Below, piece after piece: positions 38,896-53,800 of a stretch of DNA of 64,000 bases (position 1 is its first letter; each line of letters begins with the position of its first letter). The DNA is taken from assembly GCF_024763615.1 (NCBI RefSeq), contig NC_077224.1, positions 15,655,078 to 15,719,077 on the forward strand. The letters run 5' to 3'. Position numbers and translations under genes: made by a program. The notes below the pieces were generated by a model. It did no database searches. It worked only from the letters and a program-made list of their open reading frames with translations, and was not told where the DNA came from. Source of the stretch: Phlebotomus papatasi (Eukaryota; Arthropoda; Insecta; Diptera; Psychodidae).

Positions 38896-41800
38896 CTGAA
38901 AAAAGCAAAAATAAATAAGGTTATTGCACATAATATGACAAAAAAAGATTTTAATAAAATTTTGATTTTTATTCCATTCAAATAAATTTGTATTCGTCAA
39001 AATCGAAAGAGAAATACTGATTTTAGAGAGTCCTAAATCAATGACCTTGAAATAATCCTTAACCCTTTAAGGACGATTGGAACACTGGTGTCCCATAAAG
39101 AAAATAATTTTTCCTGACTACACGGTAAAAACTTTTGAACACTGACCAAAATATTGGAACAAGTTTTCCTTGGAACAAATTTTTTTGGAATCAATTTGTA
39201 CCTAGAGAAGATATTTGTTTGTTCCAAAAAATTTTCTTTACAGTTTCGTTACAAAATACAGTTACAATTTTGTTAGAGTTTTCTTTGGAACCGTTTTGAT
39301 ACGGTGGAATGTCTATAAATTTGAGTTGATTTCGTTTTATACAAATTTGTTCCTGAAATTTGGAAGAGAATTTGTTGCACTCGGCTGTTTTGTTCCCACT
39401 GTCAGGAACAAATTGGTACATATTTTTTATAACAATATTATTCCTACATCTGTAACATATTTGTTCCAAAAATTTTCGGTGTCCGTGGACGAGGTAATTT
39501 TTGGAACGAAATTGTTACTCATATGGGAAATCTTTTTGTTCCCATTGTCGGGAACAAATCCATGTAAGGGATTTCGTCTTACAGTTAAGACTTATACTTC
39601 AGTCGAGATGGATTTCGGCGGCGAAAGTTCATAAGGAACATCAAATAAGAATCAACTTAAGAGTGTTTTATACAGACGCGTGCATGACGAAATCATATGC
39701 GAGTGCTGGCAGCAAGAGGGGAAGGGAATCTCGAATTAAAAAAGTAAAACCATTTAGCACGAAAATTGGCATAGATTTGGCGTCCTCTTGACTTCGGTGA
39801 CGGGTGATTGAGTGTGAGAGGAGGGGATACACTTTTATACTGGACGAGCTATTTATTGGAACAAATTCATTACTAATAATGGGTATCTTTTTGTTCCTCC
39901 TAGAAGGTACAAATTTGTTCCAAAAATTTTCGGTGTCCGTGGACGAGCTACATTTTGGAACAAATTCGTTACTAATATTGGGTATCTTTTTGAGTCTCAT
40001 AAAATGAACAAGATTATGCCAAAAATTATGGTGTCCGTGGACGAGATAATTTTTGGAACAAATACGTGCCGAATTTTTTTACCGTGTACCTAAAGTTATT
40101 TTTTTCTTATGTCTGTGTATAATTGTAAAGTAGAAGGTTGAAGGAATCTAGAATATTTTTTGCAAGTCTCTAGCTATTTGCTATGTAGTAAATATTTAAG
40201 CTCAAAAATGGCGAATATTTATATTCTCAAATTCATAATTGATTTTATTTATTTTTTATACTTCCAATTTTTTTAAGCAAAACTCTTTTGGCAATAAAAA
40301 CTACAATACCCATACGTAATATTTTTCATTAAAGCGAAAAATATTATTCATTGGTATTGTTAGAAAAATTATTTAAATTTTTGGGTTATTTTTGTCCCTA
40401 TCGTTCATAGAAGCACAAAATACACCGAATCAGACTCTGTTGGACTTTCCAAGGTTACATGTAAGACTTGACTTATCATTGATTATGTTTTTCAGTTTAA
40501 TTTTTATTGTTGATTTTCAGTCCCTAAAAACTCTCTCGTCGTTAAAGGGTTAAGGAACTTTACTGTAGTGAGATAAGTTTTTCTAAGTTAATTATGGTCC
40601 AACAAACTCAAAAACACCATCTATTCGTCTTTATCTTTTTTAGTTTGAGCGCCAGGTGAGAAAATGTGAAGATACTCTGAGGAGTATGATGAGTGTTTAG
40701 GTATCAAATGACTAAAATAATTTTTATTAAAAAATATTGAACAAAGAATAAAATAAATTAATTCTAAATGTTTTTATGGATGGCTATTCTATGATTACTA
40801 TAAAAAAAAATATAATTTTACAAAAAAACTTTAGAATTTTTAAAATTTAGCATTGACAAAACTTAAGTTGTGTTAATCGCTCTGATTTTTAACAAAAAAT
40901 TCACAGATTAGCTATTAAAATATCACTTTCTTGTATATCGTGAAAGCACTATGAAACTCATTGTTCATCTTGTGGCCTTTTTCATGATCTTGAACATTTA
41001 AAGTCGGATTAGTGATCTCATAATCACAGTTAAAATCTGCTTCTTCGTATATTTCGACCAAATTCATGAATTCTAGCCATTTATCATTGATCAATTCCAA
41101 GAATTTGACCTGATTACTCGCTGTGGGCTGTTTTTATGCCATTTTAATTGTTTTGTGAGAGAGAAATTATGCAAAACAGTTATTTACATGAACAGAACAA
41201 TTAAATAAAAAGGTCGGTTATTTTTGATATTTTTTTACATCGAACCACCCAAGAGGCTCTAGAGAGTATCTTCATTTTTTGCTCCTAAAACTCACAATTT
41301 CATTTTTTTTATGGTTATGAAACTAAATACATGAAGTAGAATAACACATCTTTAAGGAAATATAATATTTGCTTCGTTCGGAGAACCTTAGATGTTTTTT
41401 TGCACTTTGAAAACGAGAAATGTTGCACAAGGAAATTTGCTGTTTTTTTTTCTCTTTGATCTGTCACACAAAACTGGCAACAGCTACCAAACGAAAAGTC
41501 AAAATGAATTTAAACTTTCAAAAAAATTTTAGTAAGAGTACGACTACTAAACCAATTTTAAATAAATAAAACCTTTATTGCCTCAGTAAATGCGATTTTT
41601 GTAAAGCTACTCTGGAGTAACGATAGAGGGTTAAAAACAGTACTTTTGATAGCTAAAACACACGTAAAATGTCAAGAAAACCAGTGAAAAGCCTAGATAA
41701 GCTTTTGGTAGCTGAGATTCTTTACAGGCGACCTCGAAATGCGTGCAACTCGGAATGCGTGAAAATTCAATTGTGAGTTGAATTTTAAGGGTAAAGAATC

Positions 41801-44800
41801 GCGTCGTGCCAACACTTTAAAAATTCCGTTCTTGATTTTTGCTGTTTTATTCTTCTACAACGTTTCGAGGATTGTTGTCTTCTTCAACAGGTATTGAATT
41901 CGCAGGGAAAATCACTTACAGGTAGGAAATGTTTGCACTGCACTTGGACTGGATCACTGATCAAAAACTTTGGAATCATCATTCAATTCAAACGTCTGAC
42001 ACAACCAGACGTTCAGTCCAAGTGCAGTGTAAACATTTCCCACCTGTACGTGATTTTTCCTGCGAATTCAATACCTGATGAAGAGGACAACAATCCTCGA
42101 AACGTCGTAGAAGAATAAAACGGCAAAAATCAAGAACGGAATTTTTAAAGTTCATTTTGACTTATGGACAAATTTTCCAGCACGGGAATTGTGTCAAATT
42201 TCGGACACTTTTCTTAATCCCCGAAATTCCATAAAAGAAAACAAAACAGAAAAGCGTAGCCTCTACGTACGAGATGCTATAAAAAAAGCTTTGGAAGACT
42301 TCCAAAAGGGCGTGGGGCTTTGAGCAACTTAGTGTCCGGTATTACACACAATCTCATAGTCCTCACTGTCCTTCAATAATTCCGTAAAACGTCATTTGTC
42401 CGATTTTATTCACTATAGAGCCTTTGCTACGTAAATATTCATTTATTTAATTTTGCGTCATTTTAAGTGCAGCAACCGAAATAACAATAGAAATCCGCAC
42501 GATGATTTATCAACAGAAACTCTCCTTATGCAACCAGTCAAGGTATTTACCACAATAATTGCATTTAATGCTTGTTTACCGCAAGTGTTGTCTCTCTAAA
42601 TAAACTTTTCTCTAACTCAAATCAAGCACAATTCCAACTTTAACCCTTTTTGTACTTTTTTTCCTGCTCTTGCTCTTAACCTTCAATTTAACATTTCAAT
42701 ATTTTACAAATTTTCAAGGGCATGAAAAGGTAAGAACCGACTGATTTAAATCGAATTTCGTGCATATAATTCTCATCTAAATACTCATTTCCCCATGAAT
42801 ATTCAAAGAAGTAATCTCAATCTCAACGAGGCAAAGAGAGAAAATTGCACGATAAGCATTTTGATAGTGACGCAGAAAATAGGACAAAAAAAGGTGAAGG
42901 AAAGTTTCTGACCACAAACTTGTGTCTCATTTTCATCTACGTTTAAAGGCAATTTTTTTTAATAGTTGTTTTGATGTTTTATGACCAATTTTTCCTTTTC
43001 TCTGGCAAACAAGACACAACAGTTTTGCCTTTGCCAAAATATTTATGAGAGAAAACAACTCATTGGCGGTGGATTTTAAGAGATTTAAAATGGTTTCTGA
43101 TGATTATTCTGCTAGAACAGCTGGTAGAAATGCCGTGACAAATATTTAATTTTTCAAACTACTATTTACCTAAATTTTCCGTAGACTTCTCTTATAATTT
43201 GTTTGATTTTTATTTAGATATAATAAGTACCATATTTTCCATTATATTTTTAAGTTAAAAATAAAAATATACAAATTGAACTTGTTAATGTAAATTTGGG
43301 AAAAAAATAAAGTAATTTGGATATTTTTAATTAATTTCTTTTTTTTCTAGTCTTTGTACGAGTAACTAATAATCTCGATCAACTTCTGCCTTATTTAATT
43401 GCAACTTTTCATGCATAGGGGAAATGCTTATAATTTTGTCCAGTTTCTTATTTTGGACACTTTGAGGATAACATTGGACACTAAAAATAAATTGATTAAA
43501 ATGATGGATTTTTATTCCAATATTTGATGAATAATGAATTCTATCTAAATATTTGTTCTTTTTGGAAGATTTTAACACTAAATACGTTAAAATTTGAATA
43601 TGATTTGAGTTGAAATTGCTTTGTTGAAAATTCAGTGTGAGCAATTACTTACGAGAAATATGACAGAACTTCGTGGCTTACTTCAGTCTTATTTAGTTTT
43701 GGTGAAGTACTAACAAAGTTTGTTCGCTGTTTTTGAGTGATATTATTGAATATTCATTGAATATTGTGTTGATTCACGTTACTGATGATTTATACATTTG
43801 ACCTGAAGTGAGATTTGCCTTGTAAATTATATTTTTCGTGTGAAAAATGGGAAATTTTTTAAGACATTCACCAGTGAGGTGATGATTCTTATTTTGGACA
43901 GGTGTTTTTCTCACGAAATTTCGTGAAGTTTTAGCTTTTGTGATGACTAGGTTGGACAAATGCCTGGAGAAACAAAGGAGCATCATCTCTACGAAAGATA
44001 TGTAGCGAGAAATGCCTTGAAAGGCTCCCGGAAAGGTCAGGGAATGAGCGAATCCGCACGTACTTGGAGCACCGAAGTCAACTCACTTTAATGAATGATA
44101 TGGAAAGTTTCCGGGCTTCTTGTGACATTCTACGTTTCCCTTACATGAACAGGAAGAGGACTTGGTAAGATTGGTTTATCAAATGAAGAACAATGGGCGT
44201 CCTATTGAGGCGGATTAGCTGTCCAAATTTACAGCCAAGTTGGACAAATTAATAAACAAGTTGTCCAAAATAAGAGTCAAATTCATCTCTACATATCAAT
44301 TCATTTTTAAACGTATTAAAACTAATTTTAATAAAAATGAGACGATAAATAGCTTGCTAAGTTTCTAAACAACCCTTCTGAAAAGAGAGTAACAAGAAAT
44401 GTCAATTAGTATTGAAAATATCGCACTTCAAACTTGGAACTTCGATGCTTATAAGCAGACTGTCCAAAATTATGAGCACTTCCCCTATATGTTATGACCG
44501 TTATGACCATTTTAGTTTAAAAGGGACATATAATAGGGGAGAGCAAAATCTAAATAGATAGAATAGAAATAGAATAGAATAGAATCCAAATAGATTTTCG
44601 TTGAAGATCCAAAAAAGAGACTTTCTTACTTCTTAATACTTTCGCAAGGTGGCGGAAGTTACATCCTGTTCGACTTTTGAAATGCTCAAATGTCAAAATG
44701 TGACGATCTTCACATTTGTAAGGAAAGAAAACAGAACAACGACGTTTACTGTTCACGTCCCATTATTTAATCACTCCATAATCACTGAGTAACTCTTTTT

Positions 44801-47800
44801 CCAGCTTTTAAGTGTGATATTTGATAAATTTTCCCCGCCTTGTTCGAAAATTTAGAATGAAAATTTGAAATTGAATTTGAAGTCTTCGAACTTCAACGAC
44901 TTTTTGTGCAAATAGAGTTCCATTTACCTTTCATCCAAGACACTATTGGAGAATCAAAATCTACTTCTGTTTGGGCTGTCGCTGATCATAGCGAATCATC
45001 CGAATAAAGGTTGCTGTCTTGGCTATCTGTCGGTAGACACAGTAACTAGCCCGAAAAAATTATTTTTATTGAAAAATGATTTTAATGCATTCTTCTACAC
45101 GGAATTACATTAGAATTAATTCTTTTTGTTTAAAAGAAATCATTTACCTATTCAATTTTTTTGAATTCAAGTGCATTTTAATGTTTCAGTTACGAAATCA
45201 GCTCCACCCAAAAAAAAAAAATTTTTCAATGGAAAACACATTCCATTGTAATTTTAAGCTGAAATAATTATTCTAATGCGTTGTTCTGTACCAAATGGTA
45301 TTAGAAAAATTTTTCACTTGAATTTTTTGGACCACATGAAATTTTTGGTATAATTTTAGGTATTTAAAGAGGTTAATTAATTTGTCAGAGCAGTCGTGAG
45401 TGAGCAGCCCGTAATTCTTGTCGTGAAAAAAAAAACAATTAAAAAAAAACCAGCTTAAAGTTGAAAATTGTTCAAGCAGAGGTTTTCAAAAAATCATTAA
45501 CCTTTTAATTATTGAATTGAACAAAACGGGCGAAACTAAGGCCTTTGACCTTGAATAATTCAAAATGGCGAATTAACCGGTGATAGATGTCTGAGGACGA
45601 AATGTTCAGCTGGACTATCTACATAACATATCCGAAAATCATTGAAATCGTTAGGGCCAATTTTTTGCAATGTTAGAAAAACCTCATTTTTGATGTATTT
45701 TAGGGGGCAAGGGGACGTATGAAGGGGGAGGGGGAAAACTAAAGAGATTACTTTCGAGGTAATGTCATTTGAGGAGGGGTCATCGAAGACTGGAAGTTGA
45801 TATCTCTTACCGTTTGAATTTTATATGGGTCAAAAGACTAAAATCAATTTTCATGAGTGTTTTTTTTAATTAAGCGGTTAAACTAACTCCGAAGAAACTC
45901 GTGGAATCGGAGTTTTTTTTTTATGTTTTTTAAAGCATTTTTGGGCAAAATTTTGACTTTATCATGTTAAAAAAAAAATAGAAAAATAGGTTTTCATCAA
46001 TTGCTTAAAGTTCACATAGAAGAGAATTAAATTCTGAAGAAAATATGCCTTTATTTGTTTCAATTGTAAAAAAAATCGGTGCTCCTTTGCTTTCGCCTCT
46101 GTATCTTAAAAAAAATCTTTGTATTCTCTGTATCTTAAAAAAAAATACTTTGAACTTGCGTCTGAAATTTTTATGGTCTACGTTTGAAAAGATTAGGGTA
46201 AATTAAGCTAATTCAAAACCTGCTCTAAATGGAAATTTTTCGCTACTCCAAATGGAAACATCATTGTTTTCACGATAAATACAGTACTAAATTATTATAT
46301 TTATATATTTTCTATACCACAGTTTCATTATTTAGTTAATTTTTCTCCAAATAAAGCAAAAATCCATTCATATTCACAAATTTTAATTTGTTAATATCTC
46401 AGAAAAATTAAAAGTGTACCTTTTCACCATCGAATTTTTCATCGATCGACCATGTTTTCCAATGAAAAAGACAATGAGGTGATTGTTGTTTATTCATTTT
46501 GTTTAACATTTAATGTCATATTTCTGGCTAATTTTAGTTAAATTAAGTGCTAATCTTTATTGTTAACAGTACATGAAGTTTTCAAATGAAATAATTACCT
46601 ATTTCGTGCACAAAAAGGGCTTTTCTAAAGTGTCTGCAAATGCTTCAATAGGAAACCCCGGAAATATGATTTTTTGGAGAGATTTTCCTATTGTTTTAGA
46701 TGGGAAAAGGAGAAAAGACCAGAAATAAGAACAAATCCTGCACTCAGAAGCAATTCAACAAGGTTTTGGAAGCCTTTCGTCGAGGTTTCATTTACACTGT
46801 TTGTCTCCAATTAGAAACTTTCCCTTGTCTCCATTTGGATTAATTTGTTTCCAATAGAAGCATTTTACACTCGCGTATTTTTCTTGTATTTAAGAAGTTT
46901 TCAAATTATATCTAAAGAATTTTCACTAAACAGTAACATTCTAGAAGAGCCAAGGAGCAAATTTATGTAATTCTCTTAAGAAAAAATATGAACTTAATGT
47001 GTTGAATCTTCCGTCAAAGTTAAAGCGTCTGGAAATGGTTTTTAATTAGGACATTTACCCTTTAGGAAATAAGAAATAAATCGATTTTTTGACTACGTAA
47101 TTCGGGTTATCCCCTTAATAAAAGACTACATGAAGTATATGCTTTATGATCTTGCAGATCAAGAATTATTAAAGTAAGAAATTCATAGCTAAAAAAGGAT
47201 AGAAAAGTAGATAAGACTTCACGGAATGCTTGAATATTCTCATTCCTTGAAATTATTAATTCAGTTAGATAAAAATATAGGAGTAATTAATTCTTTTCCC
47301 GAGAAACTTGATGAACTCCACAGATATTAATAATGAAAGCATTTGATTTTGGTGAAGTAAACACTTGGGGAAATTAGAAGAAATTATTCAAGAGTGGCAG
47401 TATATTCGTTGATAAATCAATAAAAATACGATTAACATTAACAAGACGCGAGTTAGCTACCTTGAGACATGCGACGCATGCGACCGTTGCTAGTCATTGA
47501 CTTGTTGCAGAAATTCTCTATTTAAAAAATATTTATAAATTATTTTGTTTGGGTAAATTTTTGTGCTTTAAGAATGAGACAGACTTCTTTCCGCGAAGGG
47601 AGGAAATACAAGCAATAAAAATTAATTACATTTACTTCGGGGGAAAAAACTCCGAGAGAGTTAAGCAAAATGAGAAGAAAAACAGACTTTCTCTCATTCG
47701 CAAAAAAAAAGAACAATAATTCAGAGAAAAACTAATTATATCATTTTGTGTGCCAAAAGTTTTTTTTTTTGTTTACGGATTTTTCGCGGAAAATTCTATT

Positions 47801-50800
47801 CGCGAAATACTATTGCAATGTGTGTTTCACAGAAAAAGAAGGAACGCACCTTTGGAATTTCAAAAGTAGTGGAAAAAGAAACATTTGGATTTTGTAGCAA
47901 AGGAAATTTACGAGATTTTTGAAATACTGCAATCTGTATTGATTTTCTTTCGAAAAAAAAACTATTTTAATTCCCCATGATGCAAATGCTATAGATAGAT
48001 AACAAATTACAGAATTAACGACAGGAGATGCTCGTAAATTATTTCCCATCGCGGCTTAGTGCAATAAAGTTTGAAAGTATTTCTAGCTAAAAGTTTTGGT
48101 TCCATGTGGCTCTTTTAACATATAAAGCAATTAAAAAGTATTGTAATTTTTCACAGGAGTCTAAAGAATGTACTAAAGGGATAATCTTTTTTTTTAAATA
48201 GAGGAAAGGTAGGGCAATTTCCAATGTAGGAACTTTTTGGATATTTTTTTCTTTCATGCCGCAAGAGCAAAATTTTAATATTCTCTGTTCAAATCAAGTA
48301 GCATTTGTTTTCCTTCCTGCCGAATTTTTCCAAAGACACGTAAACGTCTGAAAATACTTTATCGCGAGAGTCATGTTTAATGCCTTTGCAAGTTAATCTT
48401 GCATTTACGGTGCATTTTCATCAAGTATAAATTGCGGATCGGCGGTTTCAATAGTTTTTGGTCCCTCGGTACCATATCGAAATCCCAATTTTCAAAGACG
48501 TCAAATCAATTTTTAAGTATAATGCCCAGCGCACAATAAATAATTTTGTTTGTAAATATGTTTTCAAAATTTTTTATGAGAGGAAGCGAGATGACTAGAT
48601 CTAGAATTCATTCTCTCTCGTTAAAATGTCAAAAACATGTTTACAAAATAAAAGTTATTGTGCGTTGGGCATAATTCTCGTGAATAACACCTCGGCATTT
48701 TTAACTGGGCTTCATTTGAAGCAGAATCAAGTTCGTTAACCAATTTTGATTTATCCACATACTTTAGTCGAGTGTCTGATGCTCTAGAGATAGACTGCTC
48801 CAAGTTTTCTTTATTATGTGCTACTATCTGATCCTATCCAGTACGACTTACTGGTAGATATCTCTTTCTAAAGAAGCTCCTTTTGGCTACTTTTGGAGGC
48901 AGTTGCCCAAGTGTTTTTTCAGTCTTTCCTGCTCCGCGTCCTCACTAATTCAGTAAAAGTGGTATGGAACATTCTTCAAATACAAGAAACAATCAAAACC
49001 ATCCCCATAGTAAGTTGTTTATTTTTTTATATGGAGCTTTTTGAAGCCATCTCTTGAAGTCAGCTCACAGAAATTTCATAGAAAAGGTATTTAGACAAAA
49101 ATCCAGTATATTTATCCCCCTACCAGGGATCAGGCAGAATCTTATAATAGAGGAACACTCCTTACTTTTTAGATATTTCGCGTAACGGTTGCGAATGCAG
49201 AGAAATTCCCAAATGAATCTGTGAGAATATCTCGAGATGAAATGATCTTGAAAGAATATTAATTTTGTCCACTAAGTCTCAATTTAGGTCTGAAAAGGTT
49301 TCTGACCCTTTCTGACTCATCCTCAGTTACCAACAAAATCATGTTAGGGATGAACTGGCATGAGCCTCCGGCTTTATGTCTACCATTTCTTTAGTAGACA
49401 AAGATCCTTGAAGTATTTATGAATTCATATACAGTAGGTGTCAAAAATTTGTTGCCTTATGTATGTTTGGGAAACCAGGTCCAAAAAATTATAGAAAAAA
49501 TTACTTTTTAAAATTTTTCTTTTTGCAAATTAGTTTCGTGTAATCCGTAGATCTTATTTATGTATTTAGAAAAAAATATTTCATTTTATTTCATATAAAA
49601 AATAATTGTTTTCTAAAAGTTGCTCATTTTTCATGCGTCAAAAGTTTGTTGCTTCATTTAAAAAGTTACTCACAACGGTCAAAGACCTGCAACGAACTTA
49701 AAGTAAATTCGCTATATTTTGAGCTTATGTCTTTTGAGAGACCAATGGTAGGTTTGGACATTTCTAAAGCTGTCAATGCTAAATGCATATGTATAAAACT
49801 CATTATAATTAACAAGATTCTGTTTTTTATAGTTCATAATATTGATGATTTTTCCACAAATTTTGATTTTATATATATTCTGACGTGATTTTCCTTAAAA
49901 TTATACAATTGACGGCGAAGATTCATTCCGGCAATACCTCTGGACGATTTTCCTCCCTTTAACTCTTTCGTCTCCTTTGAAACTCTGGGTACCCATGGAA
50001 AAAAGAATTTTTTTGGACTATTTAGAATCGATAAAAATCCGATTCTTCTGGATAATTACAAACTATAAGGATGTCCAAATCTAGGATATTTTTTGCAGGA
50101 TCCCAATTAACTCCTGAGCTTAGATATTTTTGGTAAAAAATCGTGAATTTTCGATTTTCTGCTTCCTTGCAGATATTGTGACTTTTTTAATATTTCTAGA
50201 CCAGAATAAGGAAAAACCTCTCGGGGCCAATAAGTATGATAACTAACAATTACAGATTGCATAAATTCGAAAAACATTTTTTCCTTAAATTTTCAAAAAA
50301 ACTTGTTCAAACTTTATGGGTATTCTCGTCCCCAAAAATCTAGAAGTCAAATGTAAAGTTATCCTACCAATGCCCGCCATTTGCTTTTTGACACCAACCT
50401 TCGAAATACATAAATAAGAACTACGGATTGCAGGCAACTAATTTGCAAAAGAAAAATTTTAAAAAAGTAATTTTTTCTATCATTTTTGCACCTGATTTGC
50501 CGAACATATATGAGGCAACAAACTTTTGACACGTACTGTAGGTCTCGTCTAATTATTTAATTAAAAATTGCAGTGTTTACAATTACCCCATGTTTACTAC
50601 TACCCCAGTTTCCCCTAGAGTCAATGATTATTAGAAATTTGTGAAAATATGATTATTAAGGCTATTTATTTATTTATAATATTCCTAAATCAAAGAAGAG
50701 TGATAAAAGCTTATAGCATATGCTTCATGCTTGGTAACCGCAATATTTTTTGGCCGAAATAAAATTTTTTTGGTAATTCAGGTAATCCCCTTAAGTTTAG

Positions 50801-53800
50801 ATACTTGGCACTGTAAATGCGATCATTGCGCCACTGGCGGCAAACGAATAAACTTCTAATGTTTTAAAAACTTACTTAGTATCAAAAAATAATAAAATTC
50901 TATAAAATATTTTTATATTTCATAATTTTCCTTTGTAAAAAGGTAAAAAAATGACGACTAGTTCCTGACGATAATTTAAGTAAAAAATCTAACTAACCTG
51001 TATATCCCACGTCTGCCTTCTTCCCGCCAAACTGTGGCCAGTGTCTGCCAGAAAGATCGGTATTTAGTACCTTCCTCACGAAGTCTCGTCCTGGCCACTT
51101 CATGTGGATAGGCCACACACGAGGCGATCGTCTTGGAAATGGCACCAGCCAGCATGAACTCTACAAAGTCCCTCGAAGTCTTGGCCTCAGTCGGATGTGC
51201 TGTTCTCAGTTCAATCTATCCCACAAAAAAGAGAAAAAAACAAATGTTAAAATTTTCATCCCTCGCGTAAGATTTTTTTCTGGACAATAAAACTCGTACC
51301 AGTTTCCTCTTGAGCGCTTCATAAATCACAAAGTGTATAACAGTCTCTGAGATGCCAAAGTAGCTGGCGGTGATGCCTTTGTAGAAGCCCCGAAGGCCAG
51401 ACTGTTTGTATATTTGCTGGACACACGTACGGACAGTCATTTGATCCTTGGACGCATGATCCAGCTGCAGGCGGGTTTTCACGAACCAAATGGGATTTGT
51501 AGCTGTTGATGCCACAAATCCAGCACACGAGGCACTCAGAATGTGGACAACTGGGGAGTCTGGTGGGATTATTCTGTTGGGAATTCCAACAAGGAAATTT
51601 AAAAATAGAGTTTTATTTCTTGTAATTAGGGTAAATTAAGCTAATTCAAAACCTGCTCCAAATGCAAATTTTTCGCTACTCCAAATGGAAACGCCATTGT
51701 TTTCATGATAAATACAGTACTAAATGACTATATTTATATATTTTCTATACCTCAGTTTCATTTTTTAGTTAATTTTGCTCCAAATGAAACGAAAATTTAT
51801 TCATATTCACAAATTTTAATTTGGTAATTTCAGTGTTGTTTCGCTGGTGACTGTTGCTTTTTGTTTTTTTTTAACATTTGTGTCTTATTTCTGGCTAATT
51901 TTAGTTAAATTAGGTGCTAATCTAAATTGTTAACGATACGTGAAGTCTTCAAATGAAATAATTACCTATTTCGTGAACAAAAAGGGGTTTTCTAAAGTGT
52001 CTGCAAATGCTTCAATAGGAAACCCCGGAAATATGATTTGTTTTGGAGAGATTTTCTTATTGTTTCAGATGGGAAAGGAGAAAAGACCAGAAATAAGAAC
52101 AAATCCTGCACTCAAGAGCAACTCAATAAAGTTTTGGAAGCCTTTCATCGCGGTTTCACATACACTGTTTGTCTCTAATTAGAAACTTTCCCTTGTCTCC
52201 ATTTGGATTAATATGTTTTCAATACAAGCATTTTACGATCGCGTATTTTTCTTATATTTAAGAAGTTTTCAAATTATATCTAAAGAATTTTCACTAAACA
52301 GTAACATTCTAGAAGAGTCAGGGAGCAAACTTATGTAATTCTCTTCAGAAAAAATATGAACTTAATGTGTTGAATCTTCTGTCAAAGCTAAAGCGTCTGG
52401 AAATGGTTTTGATTTAGGACATTTACCATATTCTTTATTTTTTTTGAAGAAGTTACTTTGAAATTTGAGGTTATATGAAACGTAACCTAAAAGAAATTAT
52501 ACTAAATTATAGCGCTATTCCAATGACAAGTTAAACGGGAAAATCTTTCTCCTGTACATCTTTTTAGTACATGACTGTTCTTAAGTACTTCTGCATTATC
52601 GACTTTTCTTTGTGTTGGTTCCTATCACGACTGCTTGGTGGTTTTAGAACACGGCGAGGACTGGTAAAAAAAACTCAAGAAAGAGCCCAACTCAAAAAAA
52701 ATCCTTAAAGAAGGTTCCTGTCAAGACTGTTTTCCGCAGTCCTCATTGTGTGTTAAAACCACCAAACAGTCAAAACAGGAACTATAACGCAAAGAAAAGT
52801 CGATAATATAGCGATATAGCAATATACAATTACTTTTCATATAAAATAACTTTGTTATAGAAACGATGGTGAATTTAGAGGCTTTTCCTTTCAAAATATA
52901 TCAAGAATTTTGAAAGAAAAGTTATCTAAAAATTTGAGGTTATGTTGAATGTAAACTCAAAAGAAGGAAAATGAGAAATTTTTTCGATGAATTCCCATAC
53001 AGTTCAAAATTTTCCATCTGGATACACGTTTGAGGATTCAGTTAATTACACAATTTATGAAAAAAAAATTAACATTTTGCTCTGGGGATCGGTCACAGTA
53101 AGACGACGGTGGACGAAAATTTGCTTTTCCACTATAACCATTATAAACAAAAACTTTTGCTCTATTTTCAAGACCGTAAACTCAAAATGAATGATAGGGG
53201 AAAGTACTCTCCCTCCGAACGTTCATACTTTCGAATAATGTGAATTTTCTTTTATTTTCCCTAAGAGACTTACACATTTTTATTAAATATTAGTTGGTTT
53301 ATCATCAATAATTGATAATTATGTGATAATTGTGTATAAATCTCTAGAAAAAATAAAAGAAAATTCACATTATTCAAAAGCATGAACGTTCGAAGGGAGA
53401 GTACTTCCCCTAATAATAAAAAGTAGTAAATAAAAATAAAATTGTAGAAGAAATACCCTGCCTTTGAACGCGCCAGCCTTCGAATATTAAAAATTTTCTT
53501 TTTTGTTTATTTTTTCTATTATTAATTTTTTTTCTTGATCTCGAGGTCCCCATGTTCCGAGATACTCGCATATAATGCACTACACATCGACGGCTCCATT
53601 TCATACTATGCCAAGTCGGCTTATACGGGCTTCAGACTTAAGACTTAGCCATAAGGCTTAACTTCTCTTGATTCTTATCTGTCGAAAATTTTTGGGAAAT
53701 TTTGACTTAGAGATGGAGTATTAAAGGGAATTAATCTATTTGAATTAGAAGAACAAATTAAATTGATTGCTATTTAGGATTATGAAACCTTCGGAAACTA

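Larger units (their letters stand above)
38896..50997 (-). other. 12.1-kb Rim2 intron, rich in transposon remnants
   Basis: GT and AG ends on the minus strand fit the two neighbouring Rim2 exons. Beyond the elements listed separately, I saw no recognisable gene in 40556-41813, 42152-43415, 44488-45689, 45836-46195, 47061-48522, 48672-49429 or 50541-50997. These stretches are AT-rich with short homopolymer runs. Confidence 0.85.

Noticed and set aside
41884..41890. Second functional hammerhead on the minus strand
   Set aside because: The core reads CTGTTGA, changing an invariant A, and stem II has a mismatch.
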